From assembly GCA_021799555.1 (NCBI GenBank), contig JAJZAG010000085.1, forward strand, positions 1 to 11,787: a DNA stretch of 11,787 nt, in the 5' to 3' direction. The first letter of the stretch is position 1. Every line of letters begins with the position of its first letter. This DNA is from Deltaproteobacteria bacterium. Its GTDB lineage: Bacteria > Desulfobacterota > Binatia > Binatales > Binataceae. Made by a program: the position numbers and the translations under genes. The notes beneath the pieces were generated by a model. That model ran no database searches. It was given only the letters and a program-made list of their open reading frames with translations, and was not told the DNA's origin. Positions 1 to 6,492 of the stretch are shown piece by piece.

Positions 1-62
1 GCGAGCGCAGCAACGGCCGCGATTACGGTAATCCACTGGCTGGAAATCCTGTGTGGTGGCAT
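1..62 (-). CDS. N-terminus of an exported or membrane protein (truncated by window edge)
   Basis: Only about 20 codons are inside the window, reading from an ATG at 62-60 towards the left edge. The peptide begins MPPHRISSQWITVIAAVAAL. It has a short polar, basic start followed by a hydrophobic stretch, as in a signal peptide or a first membrane segment. The start is supported by a good Shine-Dalgarno sequence (GAGG on the minus strand, at 71-68) five bases before the ATG. The gene lies 91 bases downstream of the rlmI-like stop, on the same strand, with a hairpin between them. It could be the next operon gene or have its own promoter: a TATAGA-like hexamer lies at 87-82, but no good -35 box stands at the right distance. 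Its function cannot be told from this fragment. Confidence 0.5.
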   Translation of the reverse strand, partial: MPPHRISSQWITVIAAVAAL

Positions 63-67
63 TCCGA

Positions 68-71
68 CCTC
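68..71 (-). promoter_or_regulatory. Ribosome binding site for the left-edge gene
   Basis: GAGG on the minus strand is followed by five bases (TCGGA) and then ATG at 62-60. It is one of the clearest Shine-Dalgarno sequences in the window and is the main reason to accept the truncated left-edge gene as real. Confidence 0.5.
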
Positions 72-109
72 GAAAATCCGCTCTATACTCAAGGAAAGCG
101 GTCTTGCGT

Positions 110-128
110 GCAAGCCGCCGCGGCTTGC
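110..128 (-). terminator. Hairpin after the rlmI-like gene, possible terminator
   Basis: This is a perfect 8-base-pair inverted repeat: GCAAGCCG (110-117), a CCG loop, then CGGCTTGC (121-128). It sits 26 bases past the stop of the rlmI-like gene and before the start of the left-edge gene. On the minus strand it is not followed by a run of T, so it does not meet the usual form of an intrinsic terminator. It could instead slow or stabilise the transcript end, or be a chance GC-rich palindrome. Confidence 0.3.
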
Positions 129-153
129 GGGGGCCGGAATTTTCGTTCGCGGC

Positions 154-1365
154 CTAGTCCAGATCGGCGATCATCAGTCCCGTGAGATATTCGCCCTCGG
201 CGTGACCAAGCAGCACGGGATGATCGGGGCCGGGGCCGAGCCGCTCGAGCAAGCGGAGCTTGCGTCCTGATTTATTTTGCGCAATTCGTACCGCGCGCAG
301 GAACTCCTCGCCGCGGAAATGTGCCGAACAACTAAAGGTCAGAATTCGACCATGCGGAGCGAGCACCCGCATCGCCATCGCATTCAGCTCGACGTACAAG
401 CGCCCTGCCCGCTCGGCGTCGGCGCGCGAGCGCGCGAGCGGCGGCGGATCGAGCACGACGATATCGAAGCGTTCGCTGGTATTGGCCATGAAGTCGCGCG
501 CTTCGGCGTGAATAATCGCGGCGGAATCCTCGCGGTAGCCGTTTAGCGCAAGGTTTTTGCGCGCGGCGTCGAGCGCGCGCGCCGCGGTGTCAACCGCGAA
601 CACCCGCGCGGCGCCGCCGGCGAGCGCCGCGAGCGTGAAGGCGCCGTTGTAACAGCAGGCGTCGAGCATCCGCGCACCTGAGGACTGCGCACGCACACGG
701 GCGCGATTTTCACGCTGATCGAGAAATGCGCCGGTCTTCTGGCCGTGCGCCGGATCGACGCTGAACTTGATTCCGTTTTCGATTGCGATGACTTCCGAGA
801 TCTCCGCGCCGTAGGCTGTGCCGACGTGGTCGGCAAGACCTTCCTGCGTGCGCACCGCGCCGTGGCTTCGTTCGATAATTGCGCGAGGTGCAAGCCGCGC
901 CGTAAGCGCCGCTAGGAGAGTCTCGCGCATCGCGTCAGCGCCGGCAGTCAGAAGCTGCACTACGAGTGCGTCGCCGTAGCGATCGACCACAACGCCCGAA
1001 AGGCCGTCGCCGTCGCCGTTGACGAGCCGGTAAGCGTCGGTGCCTGCTCCGATAAATCGAGACCGCAACGCGATCGCGCAATCGAGCCGCCGCGCGATCA
1101 GGTCGGCAATCGGAGGAGCTTCGCCCCATGCGAGCATTCGTATCGCGATCGTCGTGGCTGGATTGTAGTAACCCAGGCCAAGCAGATCGCCGCCGGAGTC
1201 GCAAACCTCGACGAAGACTCCGGCACCGAGTCCGAGCGGTTCGACGCGCGCGATCGCCTGCGAAAAAATCCACGGATTTCCGCCGCGGACGGGGCCGTCG
1301 CGCCCGGTGCGCAGGAAGATGCGGCCGGCGGGATCGAGAGCGGGATTGGAAGCGCGAGCGGTCAT
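154..1365 (-). CDS. rlmI: RlmI-like class I rRNA (cytosine-C5) methyltransferase
   Basis: This 403-residue protein has the two-part build of the RlmI/YccW family: an N-terminal PUA-type RNA-binding region (about 12-90), a linking domain containing YRLVNGDGDGLSG (112-124), and a C-terminal SAM-dependent Rossmann methyltransferase. Visible motifs are GAFLDQRENR (212-221), the SAM-binding loop DACCYNGAFTLAA (235-247), DPPPLARS (306-313) and SCS (345-347). E. coli RlmI makes 5-methylcytosine at position 1962 of 23S rRNA and has a similar length (396 residues). Its exact target here is an inference. The start codon overlaps the stop of moaC as ATGA, which implies translational coupling and fixes this start. 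Relatives such as RlmK/RlmL-type enzymes share the fold, so the family call is firmer than the target site. Confidence 0.88.
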   Translation of the reverse strand: MTARASNPALDPAGRIFLRTGRDGPVRGGNPWIFSQAIARVEPLGLGAGVFVEVCDSGGDLLGLGYYNPATTIAIRMLAWGEAPPIADLIARRLDCAIALRSRFIGAGTDAYRLVNGDGDGLSGVVVDRYGDALVVQLLTAGADAMRETLLAALTARLAPRAIIERSHGAVRTQEGLADHVGTAYGAEISEVIAIENGIKFSVDPAHGQKTGAFLDQRENRARVRAQSSGARMLDACCYNGAFTLAALAGGAARVFAVDTAARALDAARKNLALNGYREDSAAIIHAEARDFMANTSERFDIVVLDPPPLARSRADAERAGRLYVELNAMAMRVLAPHGRILTFSCSAHFRGEEFLRAVRIAQNKSGRKLRLLERLGPGPDHPVLLGHAEGEYLTGLMIADLD

Positions 1366-1919
1366 TTCGAGCGACGCGCCGCGGTCGAGCGCCCAAACGG
1401 CTCCGTAGGTTCGCCGGCGCGACGAAATTCTCTGCTGCGCCCGCCGGACTTGGCGAGCAACCGGATCGCGCCGATCTGCATCGCACGGTCGATCGACTTC
1501 GCCATGTCGTAAATAGTAAGCGCCGCCGCGCTGACCGCGACCATCGCCTCCATCTCGACACCGGTGCGCGCGCTGGTAACCGCGCGCGCCTCGATTTCGA
1601 GCGCGGATTTCGCGGCGCTCGGGCGAAACTCGACCTCGACTACGTCGAGCGCGATCTGATGGCAGAGGGGGATAATTTCATGCGTGCGCTTGGCGGCCAT
1701 AATTCCAGCAACCCGCGCCGCCGCAAGCGCCTCACCCTTTTTGAGGCCTCCCGCGATAATCGCCACAAGCGTCGCCGGTTCCATCGCAACCTGCCCGCGC
1801 GCAATCGCTTCGCGCCGGGTGATAGGCTTCGCGCCGACATCGACCATCACGAGCCGTCCGCGTTGGTCGAGGTGAGTCAGCCGTGCGCCGCCGCGCGATT
1901 TCGTTTTCTTTGCCGTCAT
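1362..1919 (-). CDS. moaC: Cyclic pyranopterin monophosphate synthase MoaC
   Basis: MoaC works with the radical-SAM enzyme MoaA in the first step of molybdenum cofactor synthesis, turning the 3',8-cyclo-GTP intermediate into cyclic pyranopterin monophosphate. Family signatures run through the protein: LTHLDQRGRLVMVDV (14-28), ITRREAIARG (33-42), KKGEALAAARVAGIMAAK (60-77), IIPLCH (82-87), TGVEMEAMVAVSAA (119-132) and LTIYDMAKSID (134-144). The expected active-site residues are present: the KK pair at 60-61, His87, Asp138 and Lys141. At 185 residues it is longer than E. coli MoaC (161) because of a basic tail after LLAKSGG. The rlmI-like gene follows with an ATGA overlap. No other moa gene is nearby. 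The start ATG has no strong Shine-Dalgarno. Its promoter should lie in the gap shared with trxB, where TTGTAT and CATAAG 16 bases apart on the minus strand are a weak candidate. Confidence 0.95.
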   Translation of the reverse strand: MTAKKTKSRGGARLTHLDQRGRLVMVDVGAKPITRREAIARGQVAMEPATLVAIIAGGLKKGEALAAARVAGIMAAKRTHEIIPLCHQIALDVVEVEFRPSAAKSALEIEARAVTSARTGVEMEAMVAVSAAALTIYDMAKSIDRAMQIGAIRLLAKSGGRSREFRRAGEPTEPFGRSTAARRSK

Positions 1920-1956
1920 CTTTGTTGCCGCCGATATTCGGAGCCTTGAGCTTATG

Positions 1957-1984
1957 TTGACCGGCTCGGCATATACAATAAACT
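1957..1984 (+). promoter_or_regulatory. Candidate sigma70-type promoter of trxB
   Basis: TTGACC (1957-1962) and TAAACT (1979-1984) are separated by 16 bases, in the AT-richer part of the gap between divergent moaC and trxB. The predicted start of transcription, near 1991, would leave a leader of about 30 bases before the trxB ATG at 2021. It would also place the in-frame TTG at 1988 upstream of the mRNA. The -35 match is good (5 of 6) and the -10 match is moderate (4 of 6). Confidence 0.45.
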
Positions 1985-2020
1985 CATTTGGATAGACCGG
2001 ACGGAGTTTCCACTAATTCG

Positions 2021-2998
2021 ATGGCGGACGAAACATACAAGGTCGTTATTCTTGGCTCGGGTCCGGCAGGCTTGACCGCCGCGCTTTACACCGCGCGCGC
2101 CAATTTGCAGCCGCTCGTGATCGAAGGGATGGAGCCCGGCGGCCAGTTGACCATCACCACCGAGGTCGAGAACTATCCGGGCTTCGAGAAAGGCATCCAG
2201 GGCCCCGAAATGATGGAAGTTTTCCGCCGCCAAGTAGAACGCTTCGGCACCCGCTTTCTGCAAGGCGAGGTCAGCGAGGTGCGCCTCTCGAAACGGCCGT
2301 TCGAACTTGAATGCGAAGGCAAGACGATCCGGGCCGAGGCTTTGATTGTATCGACCGGCGCGAGCGCGAAGTGGCTCGGCCTCGAATCCGAAGAGCGGTT
2401 AAAGGGTTACGGCGTCAGCGCGTGCGCGACCTGCGACGGCGCGTTCTTCAAGAACAAGGAAGTCATAGTGGTCGGCGGAGGCGACACCGCGGTCGAAGAA
2501 GCGACTTATCTGACGCGGTTCGCGTCGAAGGTATCGATGGTGCATCGGCGCGAGGAACTGCGCGCGTCGAAGATCATGCAGGATCGCGCGCGCAAGAACC
2601 CCAAGATCTCGTTCATTTGGGATTCGGAGGTCGCCGAGATTTATGGCGAGCAGAAGAACGGGGTCAGCGGCGTCAAGCTGAAGAACCTCAAGACCAACGC
2701 GACTACGGATTTCAAGTGCGACGGGGTTTTCATGGCGATCGGCCACAAGCCCAACACCGAGATCTTCAAGGGCCAACTCGATATGGACGAGCTCGGATAC
2801 CTGAAAGTGCGACCCGGATCGACCTATACCAATGTCGAGGGCGTCTTCGCAGCAGGCGATGTCGCCGATCGCGTTTATCGCCAGGCTGTAACGGCGGCAG
2901 GCACCGGATGCATGGCTGCAATCGACGCCGAGCGATGGTTGGAAGCGCGGCATCATGCGGAATCGGAGCTCAAGGGCGCGGCCGCCCATTCGGGATAG
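2021..2998 (+). CDS. trxB: Thioredoxin reductase TrxB
   Basis: This is a cytoplasmic flavoenzyme that reduces oxidised thioredoxin with NADPH. From the ATG at 2021 it has 325 residues, against 321 in E. coli. Visible features are the FAD-binding GSGPAG (12-17), GGQLTITTEVENYPG (40-54), the redox pair CATC (135-138), the second nucleotide site GGGDTA (152-157), HRR (175-177), which in this family contacts the NADPH 2'-phosphate, and the C-terminal FAD motif AAGD (277-280) followed by RQAV. An in-frame TTG at 1988 would add eleven residues. I prefer the ATG because the family begins just before the FAD loop and because the likely promoter overlaps the TTG. A GGAG lies 14 bases before the ATG, which is rather far. 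The gene stands alone and converges on bioD with only 22 bases between stops. It may also serve the TlpA-like protein's redox chain, but that is a guess. Confidence 0.96.
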   Translation: MADETYKVVILGSGPAGLTAALYTARANLQPLVIEGMEPGGQLTITTEVENYPGFEKGIQGPEMMEVFRRQVERFGTRFLQGEVSEVRLSKRPFELECEGKTIRAEALIVSTGASAKWLGLESEERLKGYGVSACATCDGAFFKNKEVIVVGGGDTAVEEATYLTRFASKVSMVHRREELRASKIMQDRARKNPKISFIWDSEVAEIYGEQKNGVSGVKLKNLKTNATTDFKCDGVFMAIGHKPNTEIFKGQLDMDELGYLKVRPGSTYTNVEGVFAAGDVADRVYRQAVTAAGTGCMAAIDAERWLEARHHAESELKGAAAHSG

Positions 2999-3020
2999 GG
3001 ATCGTCGGCCACGGACGTCA

Positions 3021-3707
3021 CTAACCGCGGGCGAGTAGCTTTTCGATCACAGTTTTTGCGAGCGGTTCCTTGTGACGCATGACTCCCAGAGAGGGAACGT
3101 CGGTCATGCGGGCAAGCGATGCGGCATTGGTGCGCGCGGCTGGGGATAATGCCGGTTCGACGTCGTTCAGGAGCCATCCCGCAATCTTCACCCGCTTGGC
3201 GCGCGCGTAGCTGAGGGTCAGCAGCGCGGCATTGAGGCATCCGAGCTTGTTCGCGATCACCACGATCAGCGGCAAGTCGAGCAGCGCGGCCAGATCGGCG
3301 TAATCGAAGCCCCACGCGATCGGAACGGCGAGACCGCCCGCACCCTCGACGAGAACCGCGTCGCTTGCCGCTTCGATCTTGGCATAGCAGTCCGCGATCC
3401 GCACGATGTCGGGCGGATCGAGCGCGTCGAGCTCGGCCGCTGCTGGCGGAGCCAGCGGAGAGCGGTAACGAAACGGGCAAATCAGATCGAGGGGCTGATC
3501 GCATCCCGAGGCAAGCGCCAGCGCCCGCGCGTCAGCCGGCTCGAGCGCGCCTCCGTCGGCTTCCAAACGCGCTTCGCATCCGGTTTCGGCCGGCTTCATC
3601 ACGCCCACCCGCAACGCACGTGCGCGCAATGCGAAGCCAATCGCGCATCCGACGGTGCTCTTGCCGACGCCGGTATCGGTTCCGGTGATCAGAAATTTGA
3701 GTTTCAT
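3021..3707 (-). CDS. bioD: ATP-dependent dethiobiotin synthetase BioD
   Basis: BioD closes the ureido ring of dethiobiotin from 7,8-diaminopelargonate, carbon dioxide and ATP, the step before biotin synthase. The protein has 228 residues (E. coli 225) and starts MKLKFLITGTDTGVGKST, so the P-loop is at 9-18. It also has the KPAETG motif (38-43), VEGAGG (120-125) and NKLGCLN (153-159, nucleotide-base recognition). An open frame runs further upstream inside bioA, but the ATG at 3707 is right: it places the P-loop at the usual distance from the N-terminus, and it overlaps the bioA stop as ATGA. It is the last gene of bioF-bioA-bioD. Its stop lies 22 bases from the convergent trxB stop, and I see no hairpin terminator in that gap. 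Confidence 0.95.
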   Translation of the reverse strand: MKLKFLITGTDTGVGKSTVGCAIGFALRARALRVGVMKPAETGCEARLEADGGALEPADARALALASGCDQPLDLICPFRYRSPLAPPAAAELDALDPPDIVRIADCYAKIEAASDAVLVEGAGGLAVPIAWGFDYADLAALLDLPLIVVIANKLGCLNAALLTLSYARAKRVKIAGWLLNDVEPALSPAARTNAASLARMTDVPSLGVMRHKEPLAKTVIEKLLARG

Positions 3708-5089
3708 CGCATAAGCTCGCTGCTCGGTTCGCGCTCGAGGATCTCGCGCGTCGCAGCGCACACGGTATCCATCAGCAACTCGAGTTCGGCCTCGTCTATC
3801 GACAGCGGCGGCATCAGGATGATCACGTCGCCGAGCGGGCGGATGATAACGCCCGCTTCGCGCGCGCGCATGATTATGCGATGCCCGACGGCCCGCGCGG
3901 AAGGAAACGCGATCCTTCGCTTCGGGTCGGCCATCAGCTCGATTCCAGCCATCAATCCGTGCTGCCTGATATCGGCGACATAGGGAAGCCCGGCGAAGCG
4001 TGCGCGCAGACCGGCGGTCAATTGCGCGACGCGGGGCTGAATACGCTCGATTATTTTTTCGTCGCGGAACAGGGCCAGATTCGCGCGCGCGACCGCCGAG
4101 GCAAGTGGATTACCGGTGTAGGTGTGACCGTAATAGAAGGCGCGATATTCATGCGGCTCACCAAGAAACACCTCGAAGATCTTTTCGGTGGTGAGAGTTG
4201 CGGCAAGCGGCAGATAACCGCCGGTAATTCCTTTACCCAGACACATGAGGTCCGGCGCAAGCGCCGCGCGCTCGCACGCGAACATCGCGCCGGTCCGGCC
4301 GAAACCGGTTGCGACTTCGTCGGCGATGACCAGCGCGCCGGCTGCGCGCGCAAGTTCGGCGACACCGCGCGAGAATTCCGCGTCGTGCGCCCACATACCA
4401 GCCGCACCTTGCATCAGGGGCTCGATCACGAGCGCGGCCAGCGTATCGCGATGCTGGTCGATAACGCGCGCCGCCGCGTCGAGCGCGGTGCGAGTGGCCG
4501 CTTCGGGTGTCATCTGCCTATGAAATCGGAAGATGTGCGGTGGCTCGGTCTTCAGCGCTGGAAACACCAGACCGCGCAGATGACGATGAAAAGGCTCGCT
4601 GAACCCAAGGCTGACTGCGCCGATCGTGTCGCCGTGATACGACTCGGCGAGCGTCAGAAAACGCGTGCGCGACGGCGCTCCGGTGAGCTGAAAGAATTGC
4701 GCCGCGATCCGGATCGCGACCTCGACGGACTCCGCGCCGGAATCGGAATAGAAGACCCGCGACAACCCCGCGGGCGCGATCGCGATCAATTCCGCGCCAA
4801 GTTCAGTCGCGGCAACGTTGCTCAGCCCGAGCATTGTCGAATGCGCGATTCGCCCGGCCTGCTCGGTTAGTGCGCGGTCGAGTTCGAGCTTGCGATGCCC
4901 GTGCACGTTACACCACAGCGAGGACACGCCGTCGAGATAGCGGCGGCCGTTCACGTCGATCAGATAGTTGCCCTCGCCTCGTTCGATAATCACCGGGTCG
5001 TCGCGCATCCACGAGCGCATCTGGGTGAACGGATGCCAGAGATGGCGATGGTCGAGGATTTTCAGGCGATCGTATTTTTCACTGCTCAT
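3704..5089 (-). CDS. bioA: 8-amino-7-oxononanoate transaminase BioA (class III, PLP), possibly lysine-using
   Basis: BioA transfers an amino group to 8-amino-7-oxononanoate (KAPA) to give 7,8-diaminopelargonate. The 461-residue protein shows LWHPFTQM (17-24), YLDGVSSLWCNVHGH (51-65), YSDSGAES (114-121), the PLP-binding Asp in ADEVATGFGRTG (256-267, Asp257), the Schiff-base lysine in LGKGITGG (Lys286) and GHTYTGNP (321-328). The stretches around SSLWCNVHGHRK, GRIAHSTMLG and RVFYSDSGAE resemble, from memory, the Bacillus subtilis enzyme, which takes its amino group from lysine, more than E. coli BioA, which uses SAM. The donor assignment is therefore open. It lies 38 bases downstream of bioF and overlaps bioD by ATGA. 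No strong Shine-Dalgarno precedes the ATG. The class III fold and the biotin operon leave little doubt about the family. Confidence 0.95.
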   Translation of the reverse strand: MSSEKYDRLKILDHRHLWHPFTQMRSWMRDDPVIIERGEGNYLIDVNGRRYLDGVSSLWCNVHGHRKLELDRALTEQAGRIAHSTMLGLSNVAATELGAELIAIAPAGLSRVFYSDSGAESVEVAIRIAAQFFQLTGAPSRTRFLTLAESYHGDTIGAVSLGFSEPFHRHLRGLVFPALKTEPPHIFRFHRQMTPEAATRTALDAAARVIDQHRDTLAALVIEPLMQGAAGMWAHDAEFSRGVAELARAAGALVIADEVATGFGRTGAMFACERAALAPDLMCLGKGITGGYLPLAATLTTEKIFEVFLGEPHEYRAFYYGHTYTGNPLASAVARANLALFRDEKIIERIQPRVAQLTAGLRARFAGLPYVADIRQHGLMAGIELMADPKRRIAFPSARAVGHRIIMRAREAGVIIRPLGDVIILMPPLSIDEAELELLMDTVCAATREILEREPSSELMR

Positions 5090-5127
5090 CAGGTATCTGC
5101 GTTCCGATTAAGGACTTGAAGACGCGG

Positions 5128-6306
5128 TCAAATCAATCCGAGTTCCCGGCCCGCTCCGACGAACGCCGCCGCGGCTTCCTCGATGTCGGCGCGCGAGTGT
5201 GCGGCGGTTGGCGTCACGCGCAGGCGCGCGGTGCCGCGCGGCACCGTCGGCGGCCGGATCGCGGCGACGTACACGCCGCGCGCGTAGAGCGCAGCGGCCA
5301 TCTTGAGGGAGGAATCCGAATCACCAATCATCACCGGAAGTATCGGCGAGGCCGTCGCGCCAAGACTGAACCCTGCACCTTGCAGGCACGCGCGCAGGTG
5401 GGCGGCGTTGTCCCACAATCTCGCGATAATTTCCGGCGTCGCGCGCATCATCCGGATCGCCGCGGTTGCTGCCGCCGCGAGCGCCGGCGCATGCCCTGTA
5501 GAGAAGATAAAGCTGCGCGCACGGTTCAGGAGATAGTCGATAAGCGTGCGCGACCCAGCCACGTATGCCCCATAAGAGCCGAGCGCCTTGCTCAGCGTGC
5601 CGATATGAACATCGATCTCGCGCCCGAGGCCTAGATGGGCGGCGAGACCGGCGCCATGCGGGCCGACCACGCCGACACCGTGCGCCTCGTCAATAACCAT
5701 CGTAGCGCGATATTTTCGAGCGAGCTCCACCATCTCGGCGAGCGGCGCAAAGTCGCCGTCCATGCTGAAGACCGAATCGGTCACGATAAGCCTGCGCCGC
5801 GCGCCCGAGCTATCCACGAGCAGCGACGCCAAATGGCCGGGATCGCGATGCCTAAAAATCCGGACGGTTGCGCGCGCCAGCCGGCATCCGTCGATCAGGC
5901 TTGCATGGTTCAACTCGTCGGAAAAGATCACGTCGCGTTCGCCGGCCAGCGCGGTAATCGTCCCGAGGTTTGCGAGATAGCCGGAGCCGAACACCAGCGC
6001 GGCCTCCGCGCCCTTGAGGCTCGCGATCTCACGTTCTAACTCGGCGACCGGCGCGAGCGTACCCGCAACGAGGCGCGAAGCGCCCGCACCGACGCCATAG
6101 CGCGCGATTGCAGCGGCGGCCGCCGCGCGCAGCGCCGGATGCGCCGCAAGACCGAGATAGTTGTTCGACGACAGCATCAGCATCGGCTTCCCGCCCACGA
6201 TCACCCGTGGCTCTTGCGCGCTATCGATCACGCGCAGACGCCGGCGCAAGGCGTCACGTTCGAGGGAGGCGAGTTCCGCTTTCAGGTCTGAATCGAGGGT
6301 ATTCAT
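5128..6306 (-). CDS. bioF: 8-amino-7-oxononanoate synthase BioF
   Basis: BioF condenses a pimeloyl thioester with L-alanine, losing carbon dioxide, to give KAPA, the substrate of the neighbouring BioA. From the ATG at 6306 it has 392 residues (E. coli 384). Visible features are SSNNYLGL (46-53), FGSGYLANLG (106-115), DELNHASLIDG (130-140, His133 stacks on PLP), SVFSMDGD (178-185), DEAHG (206-210), the PLP lysine in TLSKALGSYGAY (Lys240) and RPPTVPRGTARLR (351-363). The frame stays open upstream to ATGs at 6381 and 6393. The extra 25-29 residues do not look like BioF, whose N-terminus fits MNTLDSDLKAELASL, so I use 6306 although no strong Shine-Dalgarno precedes it. It is the first gene of the bioF-bioA-bioD operon and follows the ctpA terminator. 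I see no BirA-type operator upstream. Confidence 0.94.
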   Translation of the reverse strand: MNTLDSDLKAELASLERDALRRRLRVIDSAQEPRVIVGGKPMLMLSSNNYLGLAAHPALRAAAAAAIARYGVGAGASRLVAGTLAPVAELEREIASLKGAEAALVFGSGYLANLGTITALAGERDVIFSDELNHASLIDGCRLARATVRIFRHRDPGHLASLLVDSSGARRRLIVTDSVFSMDGDFAPLAEMVELARKYRATMVIDEAHGVGVVGPHGAGLAAHLGLGREIDVHIGTLSKALGSYGAYVAGSRTLIDYLLNRARSFIFSTGHAPALAAAATAAIRMMRATPEIIARLWDNAAHLRACLQGAGFSLGATASPILPVMIGDSDSSLKMAAALYARGVYVAAIRPPTVPRGTARLRVTPTAAHSRADIEEAAAAFVGAGRELGLI

Positions 6307-6434
6307 AAAGCAAAAAATTTCGTGCCAGAAAAATCGACGGGAGTAACTCGAGCGGTGCGAAGCCTCCGGCCGCACATTCATGATGCCCGTCATCGTCGCA
6401 CGGATCGATACGCGCGTCGGATGCCGCGTACATG

Positions 6435-6470
6435 AGAAAGGGGCCGGCTATCAAAGCCGGCCCCCTGTGA
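6435..6470 (-). terminator. Rho-independent terminator of the lgt-tlpA-ctpA transcript
   Basis: A perfect 10-base-pair stem, GGGGCCGGCT (6440-6449) with AGCCGGCCCC (6455-6464), encloses a 5-base loop. Read on the minus strand it starts about 29 bases after the ctpA stop and is followed directly by TTTCT, a short T-rich tract. On the plus strand no T run follows, so it serves the minus strand. It separates the envelope genes from the biotin operon and implies that bioF has its own promoter in 6307-6434. I could not pick out a convincing one there. Confidence 0.75.
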
Positions 6471-6492
6471 ATCGATCGATGTCCGCAGCCCG

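Noticed and set aside
1128..1949. A 273-codon open frame on the plus strand across rlmI and moaC
   Set aside because: It is arginine-rich shadow coding opposite two well-supported genes.
1988..2020. TTG start giving TrxB eleven more residues
   Set aside because: No ribosome site precedes it, it probably lies upstream of the transcription start, and the ATG at 2021 fits the family N-terminus.
3881..4870. A 329-codon open frame on the plus strand inside bioA
   Set aside because: It is antisense to a complete BioA, rich in Arg and Gly, and without domain features.
6307..6393. Longer BioF starting at 6393 or 6381
   Set aside because: The added residues do not look like BioF, and the start at 6306 gives the family's usual length.
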